Of a stretch of DNA of 64,000 nt, positions 1 to 8,352 are shown one piece after another. The stretch is from Chloroflexota bacterium. GTDB taxonomy: Bacteria > Chloroflexota > Anaerolineae > Aggregatilineales > Phototrophicaceae. Numbering within the stretch: the first letter of the stretch is position 1; each line of letters opens with the position of its first letter. A program made the position numbers and the translations under genes. The DNA is taken from assembly GCA_028873975.1 (NCBI GenBank), contig JAPPMO010000032.1:51391-115390 (forward strand), given 5' to 3'. The notes below the pieces were generated by a model. It was not told where the DNA came from. It ran no database searches and saw nothing but the letters and a program-made list of their open reading frames with translations.

Positions 1-960
1 ATCGTCGACTTGCCGCCACATGGCCTCGTGGCGGGCATAACGCATGTCCGTTTCCCATATCGACAGGGGCGGAATGGCATCGGGCAGGACGCCATGACCT
101 TGATAGAAACGCAGGTATTCCTTGGTATGCGATACGCAGACGGGGATGACGCCAAAGAGCTCAAACAGCTGATAGCCAATGGCGTGATTATGGATTGCCT
201 TTGCGCTTCGGTCGCCATCCATTGTCTCGGTCACGACGACTTGACGCAGCGTCTCGGCGATTTGCGCAGTGACATCGCGACCCTGAAATTCCGCCCGCAG
301 CATCCAGGTGAAGTGATTGACCCCGGCGATGCGCATGTCGAAGGCGGCGTCCAATTCGGCATTCCATTCGCTCTCATCGTCAATGACGCCGGCGTGCTTG
401 GCATAACGAATCTTGACATGGGGCATGTGCAGGGAATCGCAAAGAGCCAGGCTCTTGATCCTCGGCGCATAGCGCGCGATCGCCATGCCGTTGACGGCGC
501 TGGGATTGATATAGTTGATGACCCAAGCCTCCGGGCAAAGCCGCTCGACATCGGCAACGCAATCCATGATCAAGGGCAACTCGCGCATCGTCCGAAAAAT
601 GCCGCCAGGACCAATCGTATCGCCGCTGCACATGCGAATGCCGTATTTTTCGCTGATCTGACAATCCAGTCCGCGGTAGCGAACGGTATCCTCGGCGAAG
701 CTGAGTACCACGAAGTCGGCGTCGGGCAAGACCTCCCGCCAGTTGCTGGCAACTTCAATGCGTAGATCGACGCCGGTGTCGGCAGCGACTTTTTCCGCCA
801 GCGTTCCCATTTTCTCCATGCGCTGCGGGTCCTTGTCAACGAGCGACAGCGTACCCCGGTTCAAGTGCGGAGAATGAACCATCTGCCAAATGGCTTGTCG
901 CCCGAAGAAGAGGCTGCCCGAGCCGATGACGACCACCTTCGGAAATTGGGTTTTGGACAT
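1..960 (-). CDS. Glycoside hydrolase family 4 enzyme, 3' end beyond the window
   Basis: The 320 visible residues run off the left edge. They show a GxGS nucleotide loop (residues 13-16), the GH4-type NYINPS stretch at 149-154, and CDSLHMP at 174-180 with GVNHF at 213-217; C174 and H216 sit where GH4 enzymes bind their catalytic metal. GH4 enzymes cleave alpha- or beta-glycosides by an NAD- and Mn-dependent redox mechanism in the cytoplasm. The sugar specificity (alpha-galactosidase, alpha-glucuronidase or other) cannot be read from this part. The start codon overlaps the stop of the upstream helicase gene as TAATG, so the two are probably co-transcribed and translationally coupled. The family call is firm, the substrate unknown. 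Confidence 0.85.
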   Translation of the reverse strand, partial: MSKTQFPKVVVIGSGSLFFGRQAIWQMVHSPHLNRGTLSLVDKDPQRMEKMGTLAEKVAADTGVDLRIEVASNWREVLPDADFVVLSFAEDTVRYRGLDCQISEKYGIRMCSGDTIGPGGIFRTMRELPLIMDCVADVERLCPEAWVINYINPSAVNGMAIARYAPRIKSLALCDSLHMPHVKIRYAKHAGVIDDESEWNAELDAAFDMRIAGVNHFTWMLRAEFQGRDVTAQIAETLRQVVVTETMDGDRSAKAIHNHAIGYQLFELFGVIPVCVSHTKEYLRFYQGHGVLPDAIPPLSIWETDMRYARHEAMWRQVDD

Positions 961-2159
961 TACCTTCTCCGGCGGCGTCGCTGTCTAGCCGTTTTGCCGG
1001 GAGGCTTGTTGGCTGGCGGCGGCGGGGCGCTGAACCGCGATTTATAGGGATGCTCCGGCACAATCGCAATGGGCTGACGGATGAGCTCTTCAATGTCCTT
1101 GAGGTAGGCGCGTTCGTCGACATCGCAGAAGGAATATGCGATGCCGGACGCGCCGGCGCGCGCGGTGCGCCCAATGCGATGCACATAACTTTCCGGGATA
1201 TTGGGCAGATCAAAGTTGATGACATGGCTTACGGCGTCAATATCGAGCCCGCGGGCAGCGATATCGGTCGCGACCAGGATTGATGTTCGCCCGGACTTGA
1301 AGTTGGCCAGGGCCCGCGTCCGCGCTGTTTGCGATTTGTTGCCGTGAATCGCCTCGGCCGGGATGCGCGCGCGGCTCAATTGTTTGGCCAGGTTATTGGC
1401 GCGATGTTTGGTGCGGGTGAAGACCAGGACGCGCTCCGAGGCGGAATCCGCCAGGATATGCTTGAGCAGCTTTCGTTTTTCGCTCCCTTCGACAAAGAAT
1501 ATCGACTGCGCGATCTTGTCGACGGTGGTCGCTTGCGGATCCACCTCGACCTTTACCGGTTTGCTAAGGATCGTCCTGCTCAAATCTTGAATCTCCTGAG
1601 GCATCGTAGCCGAGAATAGCAGGGTCTGACGCTCTTGCGGCAGGGAGCGGATGATCCGCTTGACATCATTTATGAAGCCCATATCCAACATGCGGTCGGC
1701 TTCGTCAAGAACAAAGATCTCTAAGCGACTCAAGTCGATGAACTTCTGATTCATGAGATCCAGCAATCGACCGGGAGTCGCCACCAGTATATCGACGCCG
1801 CGTTTGAGAGCATGGACTTGAGGCTGCTGCCCGACCCCGCCAAAGATCACCGCGTGCCTAAGCGGACTGCCCCAAGTGAATTTGCCAAACTCTTCGTCGA
1901 TTTGGGCGGCCAGCTCGCGCGTTGGCGCCAGCACCAAAGCGCGGATGCGCCGCTTTGCAGGCTTCTCGCACAAGTTTTGAATGATGGGCAATGCAAAGGC
2001 GGCCGTCTTGCCAGAGCCGGTTTGGGCGCAGCCGACGATATCCCGTCCCTTCAGGATCTGGGGAATGGCTCTGGCTTGTATTGGTGTTGGCTCTGTGTAC
2101 CCGGCGCGCTTGACGACGCCTAGCATCGAGCGATTCAGCAGAAGATCACGGAATGTCAT
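960..2159 (-). CDS. DEAD-box ATP-dependent RNA helicase (RhlE-like)
   Basis: Unwinds RNA duplexes using ATP; likely roles are ribosome assembly, mRNA decay or cold adaptation. All family motifs are visible: Q motif (GYTEPTPIQ), Walker A (AQTGSGKT), PTRELA, DEAD, SAT and HRIGRTARAG. A basic C-terminal tail (RQRRRRRR) replaces longer RNA-binding extensions. The chosen start gives MTFRDLLLN, beginning right at the conserved N-terminus and 399 residues long, typical for a minimal RhlE. An in-frame ATG at 2189 would add ten residues; neither start has a strong ribosome site. It is divergent from the M20 peptidase gene, so a promoter for each should lie in 2160-2317. The stop overlaps the start of the GH4 gene, an odd pairing of RNA metabolism with sugar hydrolysis. 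Confidence 0.92.
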   Translation of the reverse strand: MTFRDLLLNRSMLGVVKRAGYTEPTPIQARAIPQILKGRDIVGCAQTGSGKTAAFALPIIQNLCEKPAKRRIRALVLAPTRELAAQIDEEFGKFTWGSPLRHAVIFGGVGQQPQVHALKRGVDILVATPGRLLDLMNQKFIDLSRLEIFVLDEADRMLDMGFINDVKRIIRSLPQERQTLLFSATMPQEIQDLSRTILSKPVKVEVDPQATTVDKIAQSIFFVEGSEKRKLLKHILADSASERVLVFTRTKHRANNLAKQLSRARIPAEAIHGNKSQTARTRALANFKSGRTSILVATDIAARGLDIDAVSHVINFDLPNIPESYVHRIGRTARAGASGIAYSFCDVDERAYLKDIEELIRQPIAIVPEHPYKSRFSAPPPPANKPPGKTARQRRRRRR

Positions 2160-2317
2160 GGAGTTGTTTGTTTTCTCGATTGGTTTCATAAGGGGCAAGG
2201 TTATAGTGTCTAACAGTTTCGCAAACAATAACAGACCGAATACTTCACGCATACGAATCTGCAAGCGCGTCGTGTATTATCAATGCCGCAACTCGAGACG
2301 AAAAGGCCAGGCAAAAG

Positions 2318-3709
2318 ATGAACAATCCCTACCAATACGCAATAGACAATCAAGATCGTTTCCTGGAGGAATACCAGGAACTGCTGCGCATCCGCACCAT
2401 CAGCACACAACCCCAACACGCCGGCGACGTCGCCCGCGCGGCTGAATGGCTGAAGGCGATGATGCTGAAGATCGGCATGCAGCGCGCCGAGGTCATTCTA
2501 ATGCCGCAAGGACGTTGTCCGCTGGTTTTGGGCGAATGGGACGGCGCCGCAGACAATGCCCCGACCATATTGATCTATTGCCATTATGATGTGCAGCCGG
2601 CGGAAGTCGCCGATGGCTGGGACACCGAGCCCTTCGAGCCGACGATTAAGAACGGGAGGCTCTATTGCCGGGGCGCCGTCGACAGCAAACTGCACGTGAT
2701 GTCCAATCTCAAGGCGGTGGAATCCTGGCTGGCTCAAGACGAGAAACCCAAGGTCAACATCAAAGTCGTGCTGGAAGGAGAGGAAGAATCCGGCTCGGAG
2801 AACATTAACGCTTTTGTCGCCCAGCACCCTGAGCGGCTGGCGGCCGATATCGCCATGATCTCCGACGGCGCGATTTTGGCGCCGGATCAACCGAGCCTGA
2901 CCTATGGCCTGCGCGGCGTTACTGCGCTGGAATTGCACGTGAGCGCGCCTGTCAGCGACCTGCACAGCGGGCATTGGGGCGGCTCCGTGCACAATCCCAT
3001 CCAAGCCCTAAGCGAGATTCTGGCGCAATTGCACGATGAAAACGGCACGGTGACGGTACCCGGCTTTTACGACGATGTTGATGATGTCAGCGCCAGAGAT
3101 CGCGCCTTGCTGGAAAAAGCGGCGCCATTCTTGCAAGCCGAATGGGATGACGTCGTCAGCGCGCCGGCGGTCTGGGGCGAGTCGGAGTATATCTTGCCGG
3201 AAAGGCTGGGCGCGCGCCCCACGCTCGAGATCAACGGCATCCATGGCGGCTATACCGGCGCGGGCATGAAGACCGTGCTGCCGGCCCGAGCCTTCGCCAA
3301 GATCACCTGCAGGCTGGCGCCGCGGCAGGATCCTGCCCGCGTCCTGCGCTGTGTGGTGGAACACGTCAAAAGCATCGCGCCGGAGACGGTCAAGGTCGAT
3401 TTTCAGTTCGGCGGTATGGGCGCCGAAGCGGTGCTGCTGGATGTCGATGGCCTGGCGATGCGGTCCGCCGCCGAGGCATACCGGCATGCCTGGGGCGTGG
3501 AGCCGGTCTTCGAGCGCTCCGGCGGCAGTGTGCCGATCGCCTTTGAGTGCATGAAGGTGGCGAAAGAGCTGGTGATCATGAGCTATGGGCTGAAGAGCGG
3601 CCGCGCGCACGGTCCCAACGAGAATATCTACTTGCGCAATTTCTATAACGGGATTCAGGCGACGATCAAATTTATTGATGTGGTGGGAGAGGGGCGGGGT
3701 GGCGATTGA
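2318..3709 (+). CDS. M20-family metallopeptidase / dipeptidase
   Basis: Zinc-dependent hydrolase of dipeptides or related amides. The two-metal site of M20 enzymes is recognisable: H in YCHYDVQPAE, D in GAVDSKLHV, the EE pair in LEGEEESGSE, D in MISDGAI, and the final H in GRAHGPNENI. The dimerisation (lid) domain lies in the middle of the 463 residues, the usual length for CNDP-like dipeptidases. There is no signal peptide, so it is cytoplasmic. In GAVDSKLH the residues around the bridging Asp differ from the common GxxDxKG, which may mark a subfamily. Monocistronic by position: divergent from the helicase, followed by a 200-nt gap and a promoter-like site. Confidence 0.9.
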   Translation: MNNPYQYAIDNQDRFLEEYQELLRIRTISTQPQHAGDVARAAEWLKAMMLKIGMQRAEVILMPQGRCPLVLGEWDGAADNAPTILIYCHYDVQPAEVADGWDTEPFEPTIKNGRLYCRGAVDSKLHVMSNLKAVESWLAQDEKPKVNIKVVLEGEEESGSENINAFVAQHPERLAADIAMISDGAILAPDQPSLTYGLRGVTALELHVSAPVSDLHSGHWGGSVHNPIQALSEILAQLHDENGTVTVPGFYDDVDDVSARDRALLEKAAPFLQAEWDDVVSAPAVWGESEYILPERLGARPTLEINGIHGGYTGAGMKTVLPARAFAKITCRLAPRQDPARVLRCVVEHVKSIAPETVKVDFQFGGMGAEAVLLDVDGLAMRSAAEAYRHAWGVEPVFERSGGSVPIAFECMKVAKELVIMSYGLKSGRAHGPNENIYLRNFYNGIQATIKFIDVVGEGRGGD

Positions 3710-3808
3710 AAATGAGCAAGCCTGCCGCTATCAATATATCCATGACATAGCATGTTTCCAGAAGGTTGAAATCGGCCTCTCTTGCGAAAGCGCCCAATTT
3801 ACAGCCAT

Positions 3809-3837
3809 TTTACAGACAGTTTGCAGGCGCATAAAAC
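3809..3837 (+). promoter_or_regulatory. Candidate sigma-70-type promoter for the secreted repeat protein
   Basis: TTTACA at 3809-3814 and TAAAAC at 3832-3837 are separated by 17 nt. The site lies 75 nt upstream of the ATG at 3913, which is preceded by a strong AAGGAGG ribosome site. Positional inference only. Confidence 0.4.
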
Positions 3838-3912
3838 TTTTCGCGGCGCCTTCGTTTAGACTGCGGGTGAATCTCTTGTCCAACGGTCATTTTATAAGGA
3901 GGAATACCCAAA

Positions 3913-4671
3913 ATGACACTCAAACGATTCACCCTGGTCCTGGCGCTGCTCGCGCTTTTGACGGCGGGCGTCAGCGCCCACGACGATTCCGGCATGAAGA
4001 GTTTCAGCCGTGTATCAATCCGGCACAATGCCTTCGCTTTCTGGCTCGACAACCCGACATTGCTGGAAGCGACCGGCTTGGAGGCCGAGGCTTTGCGCGC
4101 GGCGCTGATGGAGGGCTCCACAATTGCCGAACTGATCCAAGCCAATGAAGGCGATGTCGGAGCCGTGATCGCGGACATGAAGGCGCAAGCGACGGCAGCC
4201 ATCAACGCGCGCGCCGCGTCATTCCTGGAAGGTCTTGAAGAGCGAGTCAGCGAGGACCTGAAGTCCAGCCATGCGCGGCGTGGTTTCTGGGGGCGGCGCT
4301 GGCATCGGCCCCCGCGCGTCTTTGCTTATGCCGGCGTGGGCGATACGGTCATGGAAGCGACCGGCTTGGACGCGGTTGATTTGCGTTCGGCGCTGGCGGC
4401 GGGCTCGACAGTCGCGGAATTGATCGAGGCCAACGGTGGCAATGTGGCGAGCGTCGGCGCTGGTATCACAGCGACAATCACGGATGCGGTCAATGCCGGG
4501 ATAGCCGAGCGCGTGGACAGCCTGGAGGAGGATATCAGCGAGGCATTCAACAGCAACTATGCGGAGAAATGGCGCCGCTGGCGCAGGTTCCCGATGCCGC
4601 GCGGGTTCTTCGGGGGCTGGGGATTCGATAGCGCGCCGGACATGCAGAGCGCTGCGGCCGCCGACGGCTAA
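3913..4671 (+). CDS. Secreted protein with two tandem helical repeats, function unknown
   Basis: The 252 residues begin with a clear signal peptide (cleavage near SAHD, residue 22-23). Two repeats follow, about 48-122 and 143-218, each starting with LLEATGLEAEALR or VMEATGLDAVDLR, then EGSTIAELIQAN or AGSTVAELIEAN, then an acidic helix (LEERVSEDL or LEEDISEAF). Between and after the repeats lie Arg/Trp-rich segments (RRGFWGRRWHRPPR; WRRWRRFPMPRGFFGGW), which could contact anionic polymers or membrane surface. The EATGL plus stepped helix pattern recalls short repeats seen in other secreted Chloroflexota proteins, but I do not recognise a named family. It has its own promoter candidate and a terminator, and appears monocistronic with strong translation signals. 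Confidence 0.8.
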   Translation: MTLKRFTLVLALLALLTAGVSAHDDSGMKSFSRVSIRHNAFAFWLDNPTLLEATGLEAEALRAALMEGSTIAELIQANEGDVGAVIADMKAQATAAINARAASFLEGLEERVSEDLKSSHARRGFWGRRWHRPPRVFAYAGVGDTVMEATGLDAVDLRSALAAGSTVAELIEANGGNVASVGAGITATITDAVNAGIAERVDSLEEDISEAFNSNYAEKWRRWRRFPMPRGFFGGWGFDSAPDMQSAAAADG

Positions 4672-4701
4672 ATCCAGTCGAGTACCAGTTCCAAAGGCAA
4701 C

Positions 4702-4730
4702 GGAAGCGCCGGGCTTGACCCGGCGCTTCC
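4702..4730 (+). terminator. Intergenic hairpin, probable bidirectional terminator
   Basis: A perfect 12-bp stem (GGAAGCGCCGGG with CCCGGCGCTTCC) and a 5-nt loop lie between the convergent secreted-protein and cupin genes. It is followed by CGTGTTT, a weak U tract on the plus side. Confidence 0.7.
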
Positions 4731-4746
4731 CGTGTTTAGGGGGCGC

Positions 4747-5136
4747 TCACACTGGCCAGCAGCCAGCCTCCAATACAATAGCTTCATCCTCGCCGGGCCA
4801 GGGCGGCGTCGTCGCGATCACAAATTCCAGCGGGACGTCGCCGGTATTGCGGAACTGAAAATGTGTGCCCAGCGGGATCGTCAGACTGACGCCGGGGCGC
4901 GCGTCCAGCACTTGCTCGCGGCTGCCCTGCACCCGCCAGACCTGTCCCTGACCCCCCAGGAAATACCAGATTTCCTCGACAGTGCGGTGCGTCACGGGGA
5001 TTGAGACGGCGCCAACGGGCAAGGTGCAATGCACGACGCTCGCGCCCTCCAATTGATGCAGAAGCCGTATCTCCGAGCCATCGGGCGCCAGCGCATCGTA
5101 ATCGTCAGAGACAACCCTGCTTTCGTAAAGCCGCAT
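4747..5136 (-). CDS. Small cupin-domain protein
   Basis: A single 129-residue cupin barrel. Visible features are THRTVEEIWYFLGGQGQVW (metal-binding first cupin motif, H and E) and PLGTHFQFRNTGDVPLEF (second motif with H). Such small cupins bind Fe, Mn or Ni and act as isomerases, dioxygenases or sugar-acid binding proteins; the reaction here is unknown. It is the last gene of a three-gene minus-strand operon after an HpcH/HpaI aldolase and a 2-hydroxyacid dehydrogenase, with 12 nt between it and the dehydrogenase. The context suggests a role in handling a keto or hydroxy acid. Confidence 0.82.
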   Translation of the reverse strand: MRLYESRVVSDDYDALAPDGSEIRLLHQLEGASVVHCTLPVGAVSIPVTHRTVEEIWYFLGGQGQVWRVQGSREQVLDARPGVSLTIPLGTHFQFRNTGDVPLEFVIATTPPWPGEDEAIVLEAGCWPV

Positions 5137-5148
5137 CCTTACCCACCC

Positions 5149-6162
5149 TCACATCGCTTCCCAGCGCGCCCGTACTGTATCCCAGACTTCGCCATTGATC
5201 AGATTGGGCGGGCGCTCGCCGCGCAGGACTTGCAAGATCTGTTCCATGGCATGCACAAACAGGCGCCGCCTTCCCAGTACCGACGCGCCGCCAATATGCG
5301 GAAGGATGACCACATTGTCGCGCTTGAGCAGGGGATTGTCCGGCAATGGCGGCTCAACTATAGTGACATCCAAGCCCGCGCCGAATAGCTGGTCACTGTC
5401 GAGCGCGGCAGCCAGCGCGTCCTCATCCACCAGTTTCCCGCGCGATACATTGACGAAGATCGCGCCCCGCTTCATCTGCGCGAAGCGCTCGGCGTTCATG
5501 AAGCCACGTGTGCGCTCATTCAGCGGCAGGTGAAGCGAAAGTACATCGGAACTGCCCAGCAGGGCTTCCAGCGATTCGGCGCGGGCGACATCCAGTTGCG
5601 CGAACCGTTCATCGCTGATATGGGGATCGTAGGCGGCGACCGTCATGCCCAGGGCTGCCCCGACGCGGGCGACGCGTCCGCCGATCCGCCCCAAGCCGAC
5701 CAAGCCAAGTTGCTTGCGGGCCAACTCGATGCCTACATAGACATCCCAGGCGCTCAGTTTCTCGCCTCGGTCAAGCGCGCGCGCCAGGTCATTTTCGATC
5801 CGTTTGACGCTGCGCGCCACATTCATCATCAGCGCGATTGCGGTCTCGGCAGTAGGGATGGTAGGCGCGTCCGGCGCGTTCACAACCGCAATCCCCCGTT
5901 TGGTCGCGGCAGCGACATCCACCGCGTCGTAGCCGATGCCCGTGCGCGAGATAACCAACAAATGCGGCGCGCGGTCCATGGCGGCGCTGTCGTAGACTCT
6001 GCCGCCCGCCATCACGCCATGAGCGAGCTCCAGCTGATGATAAGGATCCAGATCCACTTGGTCGCCCGGGCAGATGCCCGCCGCGACATCTTCGAACATG
6101 CTTAAGTGTTCCTGGGGCACATCGCGTTCAAACCAAATTCGGTACATCCGCTGCGCTTTCAT
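5149..6162 (-). CDS. D-isomer-specific 2-hydroxyacid dehydrogenase
   Basis: NAD(P)-dependent reduction of a 2-keto acid or oxidation of a D-2-hydroxy acid. The Rossmann loop is GLVGLGRIGGRVA, followed by an acidic residue in AAYDPH, compatible with NAD. The catalytic triad residues are present: R in NVSRGKLVDE, E in TIVEPPLP and H in LPHIGGAS. The length of about 337 residues fits the glyoxylate/phosphoglycerate dehydrogenase-like group. The ATG at 6162 is preferred over an upstream TTG at 6171; neither has a good ribosome site, and ATG 6147 is also possible. It sits 26 nt after the aldolase gene. Aldol cleavage by that enzyme would yield a keto acid or semialdehyde that this enzyme could reduce. 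Confidence 0.88.
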   Translation of the reverse strand: MKAQRMYRIWFERDVPQEHLSMFEDVAAGICPGDQVDLDPYHQLELAHGVMAGGRVYDSAAMDRAPHLLVISRTGIGYDAVDVAAATKRGIAVVNAPDAPTIPTAETAIALMMNVARSVKRIENDLARALDRGEKLSAWDVYVGIELARKQLGLVGLGRIGGRVARVGAALGMTVAAYDPHISDERFAQLDVARAESLEALLGSSDVLSLHLPLNERTRGFMNAERFAQMKRGAIFVNVSRGKLVDEDALAAALDSDQLFGAGLDVTIVEPPLPDNPLLKRDNVVILPHIGGASVLGRRRLFVHAMEQILQVLRGERPPNLINGEVWDTVRARWEAM

Positions 6163-6188
6163 GTCGTTCAATTAGCAGTTTCGCGAGG

Positions 6189-6998
6189 CTAGAAGTGCAC
6201 GTTTTCGTCGATGATCTGCCCGGCATCGTCCGTCGCCTCCCGGATGGCTTTGAACTCCGCGGTCAGCGCGCGATTGAAAGAGGAGATATCCGAACTGTGC
6301 ATGACCAGGTTGGCGCCGGCTTTGATCCATTCGATCTCGTGATGCGTGAAATTGTGATGGATGCCGACGCCGACATTGCGCGCGCGCGCCGTCGTGATGA
6401 TCGTGCGGATCGCATCGTCGAAAACCGGATGATCATATTGTTCCGGCAAACCCAGACTGCAGGAAAGATCGTGGGGACCGACCAGCGCGCAATCGACAGA
6501 GGGCACGCTGAGGATCTCGTCGAGCCGCTCCAGGGCCGGCACGCTTTCGATGTTGACGAAGAGGGCTTTGTTGGCGTTGCGCGCCGCCAGGTAGTCCCTC
6601 AATTGCGGCTCCAATTCGATCTCGCCGTCCAGCGCGGCGCGCAGCCGCTCGCCCTTGAGCGGACCCATTTTGACGGCGCCGCCCAGGACCTTGGCTTGTT
6701 CCGGGGATTCGACATAGGGCGCGATAATGCCATGCGCGCCGCCATCCAGCACCATCTGCGCCAGATAGGGGTCGGGCTCGGGGATGCGCACCACCGGCGC
6801 CAAATCAAGCGCGCTGAAGGCTTGACAGAGCCAGGAAACCGTCTCCCGGTCCTGGGGCGTATGCTCGGTATCGATGAAGACCATGTCCAGATCGAGGTTC
6901 GTAACCACGCGCGGCCAGATCGGCGAGGGCGAATAAATCGCCGTGCCATAGACCCGTTCACCGGCGCGGAGCGCTTGTATCAGTTGCTGTCCATTCAT
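6189..6998 (-). CDS. HpcH/HpaI-family class II aldolase
   Basis: Divalent-metal-dependent aldolase of the 4-hydroxy-2-oxoheptanedioate / 2-keto-3-deoxy-sugar-acid family, releasing pyruvate. Recognisable segments are DMVFIDTEHTPQ (catalytic H of the family), APVVRIPEPDP, LDGGAHGIIAPYVES, and NIESVPALERLDEI with the metal-binding Glu, then VGPHDLS with the metal-binding Asp. The ATG at 6998 gives MNGQQLIQALRAGE, the usual start of the family; a TTG ten codons earlier is less likely. First gene of the aldolase-dehydrogenase-cupin operon. Two sugar-acid dehydratases elsewhere in the window make a 2-keto-3-deoxy acid a plausible substrate, but this link is inference. Confidence 0.87.
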   Translation of the reverse strand: MNGQQLIQALRAGERVYGTAIYSPSPIWPRVVTNLDLDMVFIDTEHTPQDRETVSWLCQAFSALDLAPVVRIPEPDPYLAQMVLDGGAHGIIAPYVESPEQAKVLGGAVKMGPLKGERLRAALDGEIELEPQLRDYLAARNANKALFVNIESVPALERLDEILSVPSVDCALVGPHDLSCSLGLPEQYDHPVFDDAIRTIITTARARNVGVGIHHNFTHHEIEWIKAGANLVMHSSDISSFNRALTAEFKAIREATDDAGQIIDENVHF

Positions 6999-7082
6999 CC
7001 TGTTTTCTCTTGAATTTGTAGTCGGCAAAAGGCTAGGCAGATATTAGCCGCAGCGCGGTGATTATGCAACCAGCGCGCAACT

Positions 7083-7106
7083 GGATAGTGTATCCTTTTC
7101 GGTTGA
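7083..7106 (+). repeat. 24-nt sequence shared with 53779-53802
   Basis: GGATAGTGTATCC continues as TTTTCGGTTGA; 22 of 24 positions match the copy at 53779. The first 13 nt form GGATA-GTG-TATCC, a small palindrome. Both copies lie upstream of sugar-acid metabolism genes. Confidence 0.6.
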
Positions 7107-7132
7107 TATTCAAATGAGCCGAATATAGTTTC

Positions 7133-7227
7133 ACCACAAAAACACGAAGGACACAAAGAAAACGACTATTTCGCAAACAATTCTCGGCGCCCCCGGTGGT
7201 TAAAATAATCTGGTGCGATTGCTCTGC
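7133..7227. repeat. Partial MITE-like element (family GCAATCG), right end intact
   Basis: An inner ACCACAAAAACACGAAGG segment and an opposing CGGTGGTT segment are followed by the end ATCTGGTGCGATTGCTCTGC at 7208-7227. The outer left end is not recognisable. See the fuller copies at 32348-32482 and 46045-46303. Confidence 0.5.
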
Positions 7228-7303
7228 ATCATGCCCGCACAGTAGTTGATTACATGGTCGGTTTATGCGACACTGCCCCTACCCGACAGGAAGGACAGAC
7301 ACC

Positions 7304-8335
7304 ATGCGACTGGGACTGATGGTCGGCTATTCCGGCGCGCGCATTGATTTGCCGATGGACCTCATCCGCGAAGCGGACCGGCTGGGTTATCACGCCGTCT
7401 GGACCTCGGAAGCCTACGGGTCCGACTGCGTCAGTCCCCTGGCCTGGATCGGCGCGCTGACGGAGAACATCAAGCTGGGCACAGCCATCATGCAGATGCC
7501 GGCGCGCAGCCCGGCCATGACCGCCATGACCGCTATCACGCTCGATCAATTGTCCGGCGGGCGGGCGCTGCTGGGGCTGGGACTCTCGGGTCCCCAAGTC
7601 GTAGAAGGCTGGCATGGGCGCCCTTACGGCAAGTCCCTGGCGAAGACGCGCGAATACCTGGCGATCCTGCGGCAAATTCTGGCGCGCGAAGCGCCACTGG
7701 CGCATGAGGGCGAGCACTATCAGATTCCCTACCAAGGCGATGACGCCACCGGGTTGGGCAGGCCGCTCAAGAGCATCGTTCATGGCCGCGCCGATATGCC
7801 GATTTATCTGGCCTCGATTGGTCCCAAGAATGTCGCGCTGACCGCGGAAATCGCCGATGGCTGGCTGCCGATTTTCTTTTCGCCGGCCGCCTATGACGAT
7901 TGCTACCGCGACGCGCTGCAAGCGGGCTTTGCCAAAGCGGGAGCGGGCAAAAGCCGCGCCGATTTCGATATCGCGGCCTCGGTCACCGTAATCATCGAAG
8001 AGGACCTGGAAGCGGCCTACAACCAGATCAAGCCGGTACTGGCGCTGTATATCGGCGGCATGGGCGCCAAAGGCAAGAATTTCTATTACGATTTGGCTTG
8101 CCGCTACGGTTTCTCCGAGGCGGCGGACAGGATCCAGGAACTCTATCTGGTTGGGCGCAAGGGAGAGGCAGTGATGGCGGCGCCCGACGCACTGGCGGAC
8201 GCGGTGGCGCTGGTTGGATCAAAAGACCGTATCCGCGACCGGATTCAGCTCTGGCGGGATTGCCCGGTTGATACGCTTAACATCACGGCTTGCAGCGTCG
8301 ATACGATTCGCTTCATGGCGGAATTGCTGCTTTAG
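7304..8335 (+). CDS. Luciferase-like (LLM) flavin/F420-dependent oxidoreductase
   Basis: A 343-residue TIM-barrel oxidoreductase of the bacterial luciferase-like superfamily. The pattern [50 protein letters not shown] and [19 protein letters not shown] is typical of F420-dependent family members. ATG 7304 is chosen because GGAAGGAC precedes it and the protein then starts directly at the first beta strand. The substrate is not readable; relatives oxidise alcohols, sugar phosphates or methylene-tetrahydromethanopterin. It is followed by the dus gene after 17 nt, probably co-transcribed. No F420 biosynthesis gene is in the window, so FMN use cannot be excluded. Confidence 0.85.
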   Translation: MRLGLMVGYSGARIDLPMDLIREADRLGYHAVWTSEAYGSDCVSPLAWIGALTENIKLGTAIMQMPARSPAMTAMTAITLDQLSGGRALLGLGLSGPQVVEGWHGRPYGKSLAKTREYLAILRQILAREAPLAHEGEHYQIPYQGDDATGLGRPLKSIVHGRADMPIYLASIGPKNVALTAEIADGWLPIFFSPAAYDDCYRDALQAGFAKAGAGKSRADFDIAASVTVIIEEDLEAAYNQIKPVLALYIGGMGAKGKNFYYDLACRYGFSEAADRIQELYLVGRKGEAVMAAPDALADAVALVGSKDRIRDRIQLWRDCPVDTLNITACSVDTIRFMAELLL

Positions 8336-8352
8336 CCTCGTAGAGAGAAAAC

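Larger units (their letters stand above)
6999..7303. other. Divergent intergenic region with a dispersed-repeat fragment
   Basis: This 305-nt gap separates the divergent aldolase operon and LLM gene. It contains a short repeat (7083-7106) also found at 53779 and a partial copy of the MITE-like family (7133-7227). I see no convincing ORF. Promoters for both flanking genes must lie here but I could not pick them out. Confidence 0.6.

Noticed and set aside
10-765. 251-codon plus-strand ORF at the left edge
   Set aside because: It is antisense to the GH4 gene, whose protein shows clear family motifs in the other strand. Long antisense frames are common in this GC-rich DNA.
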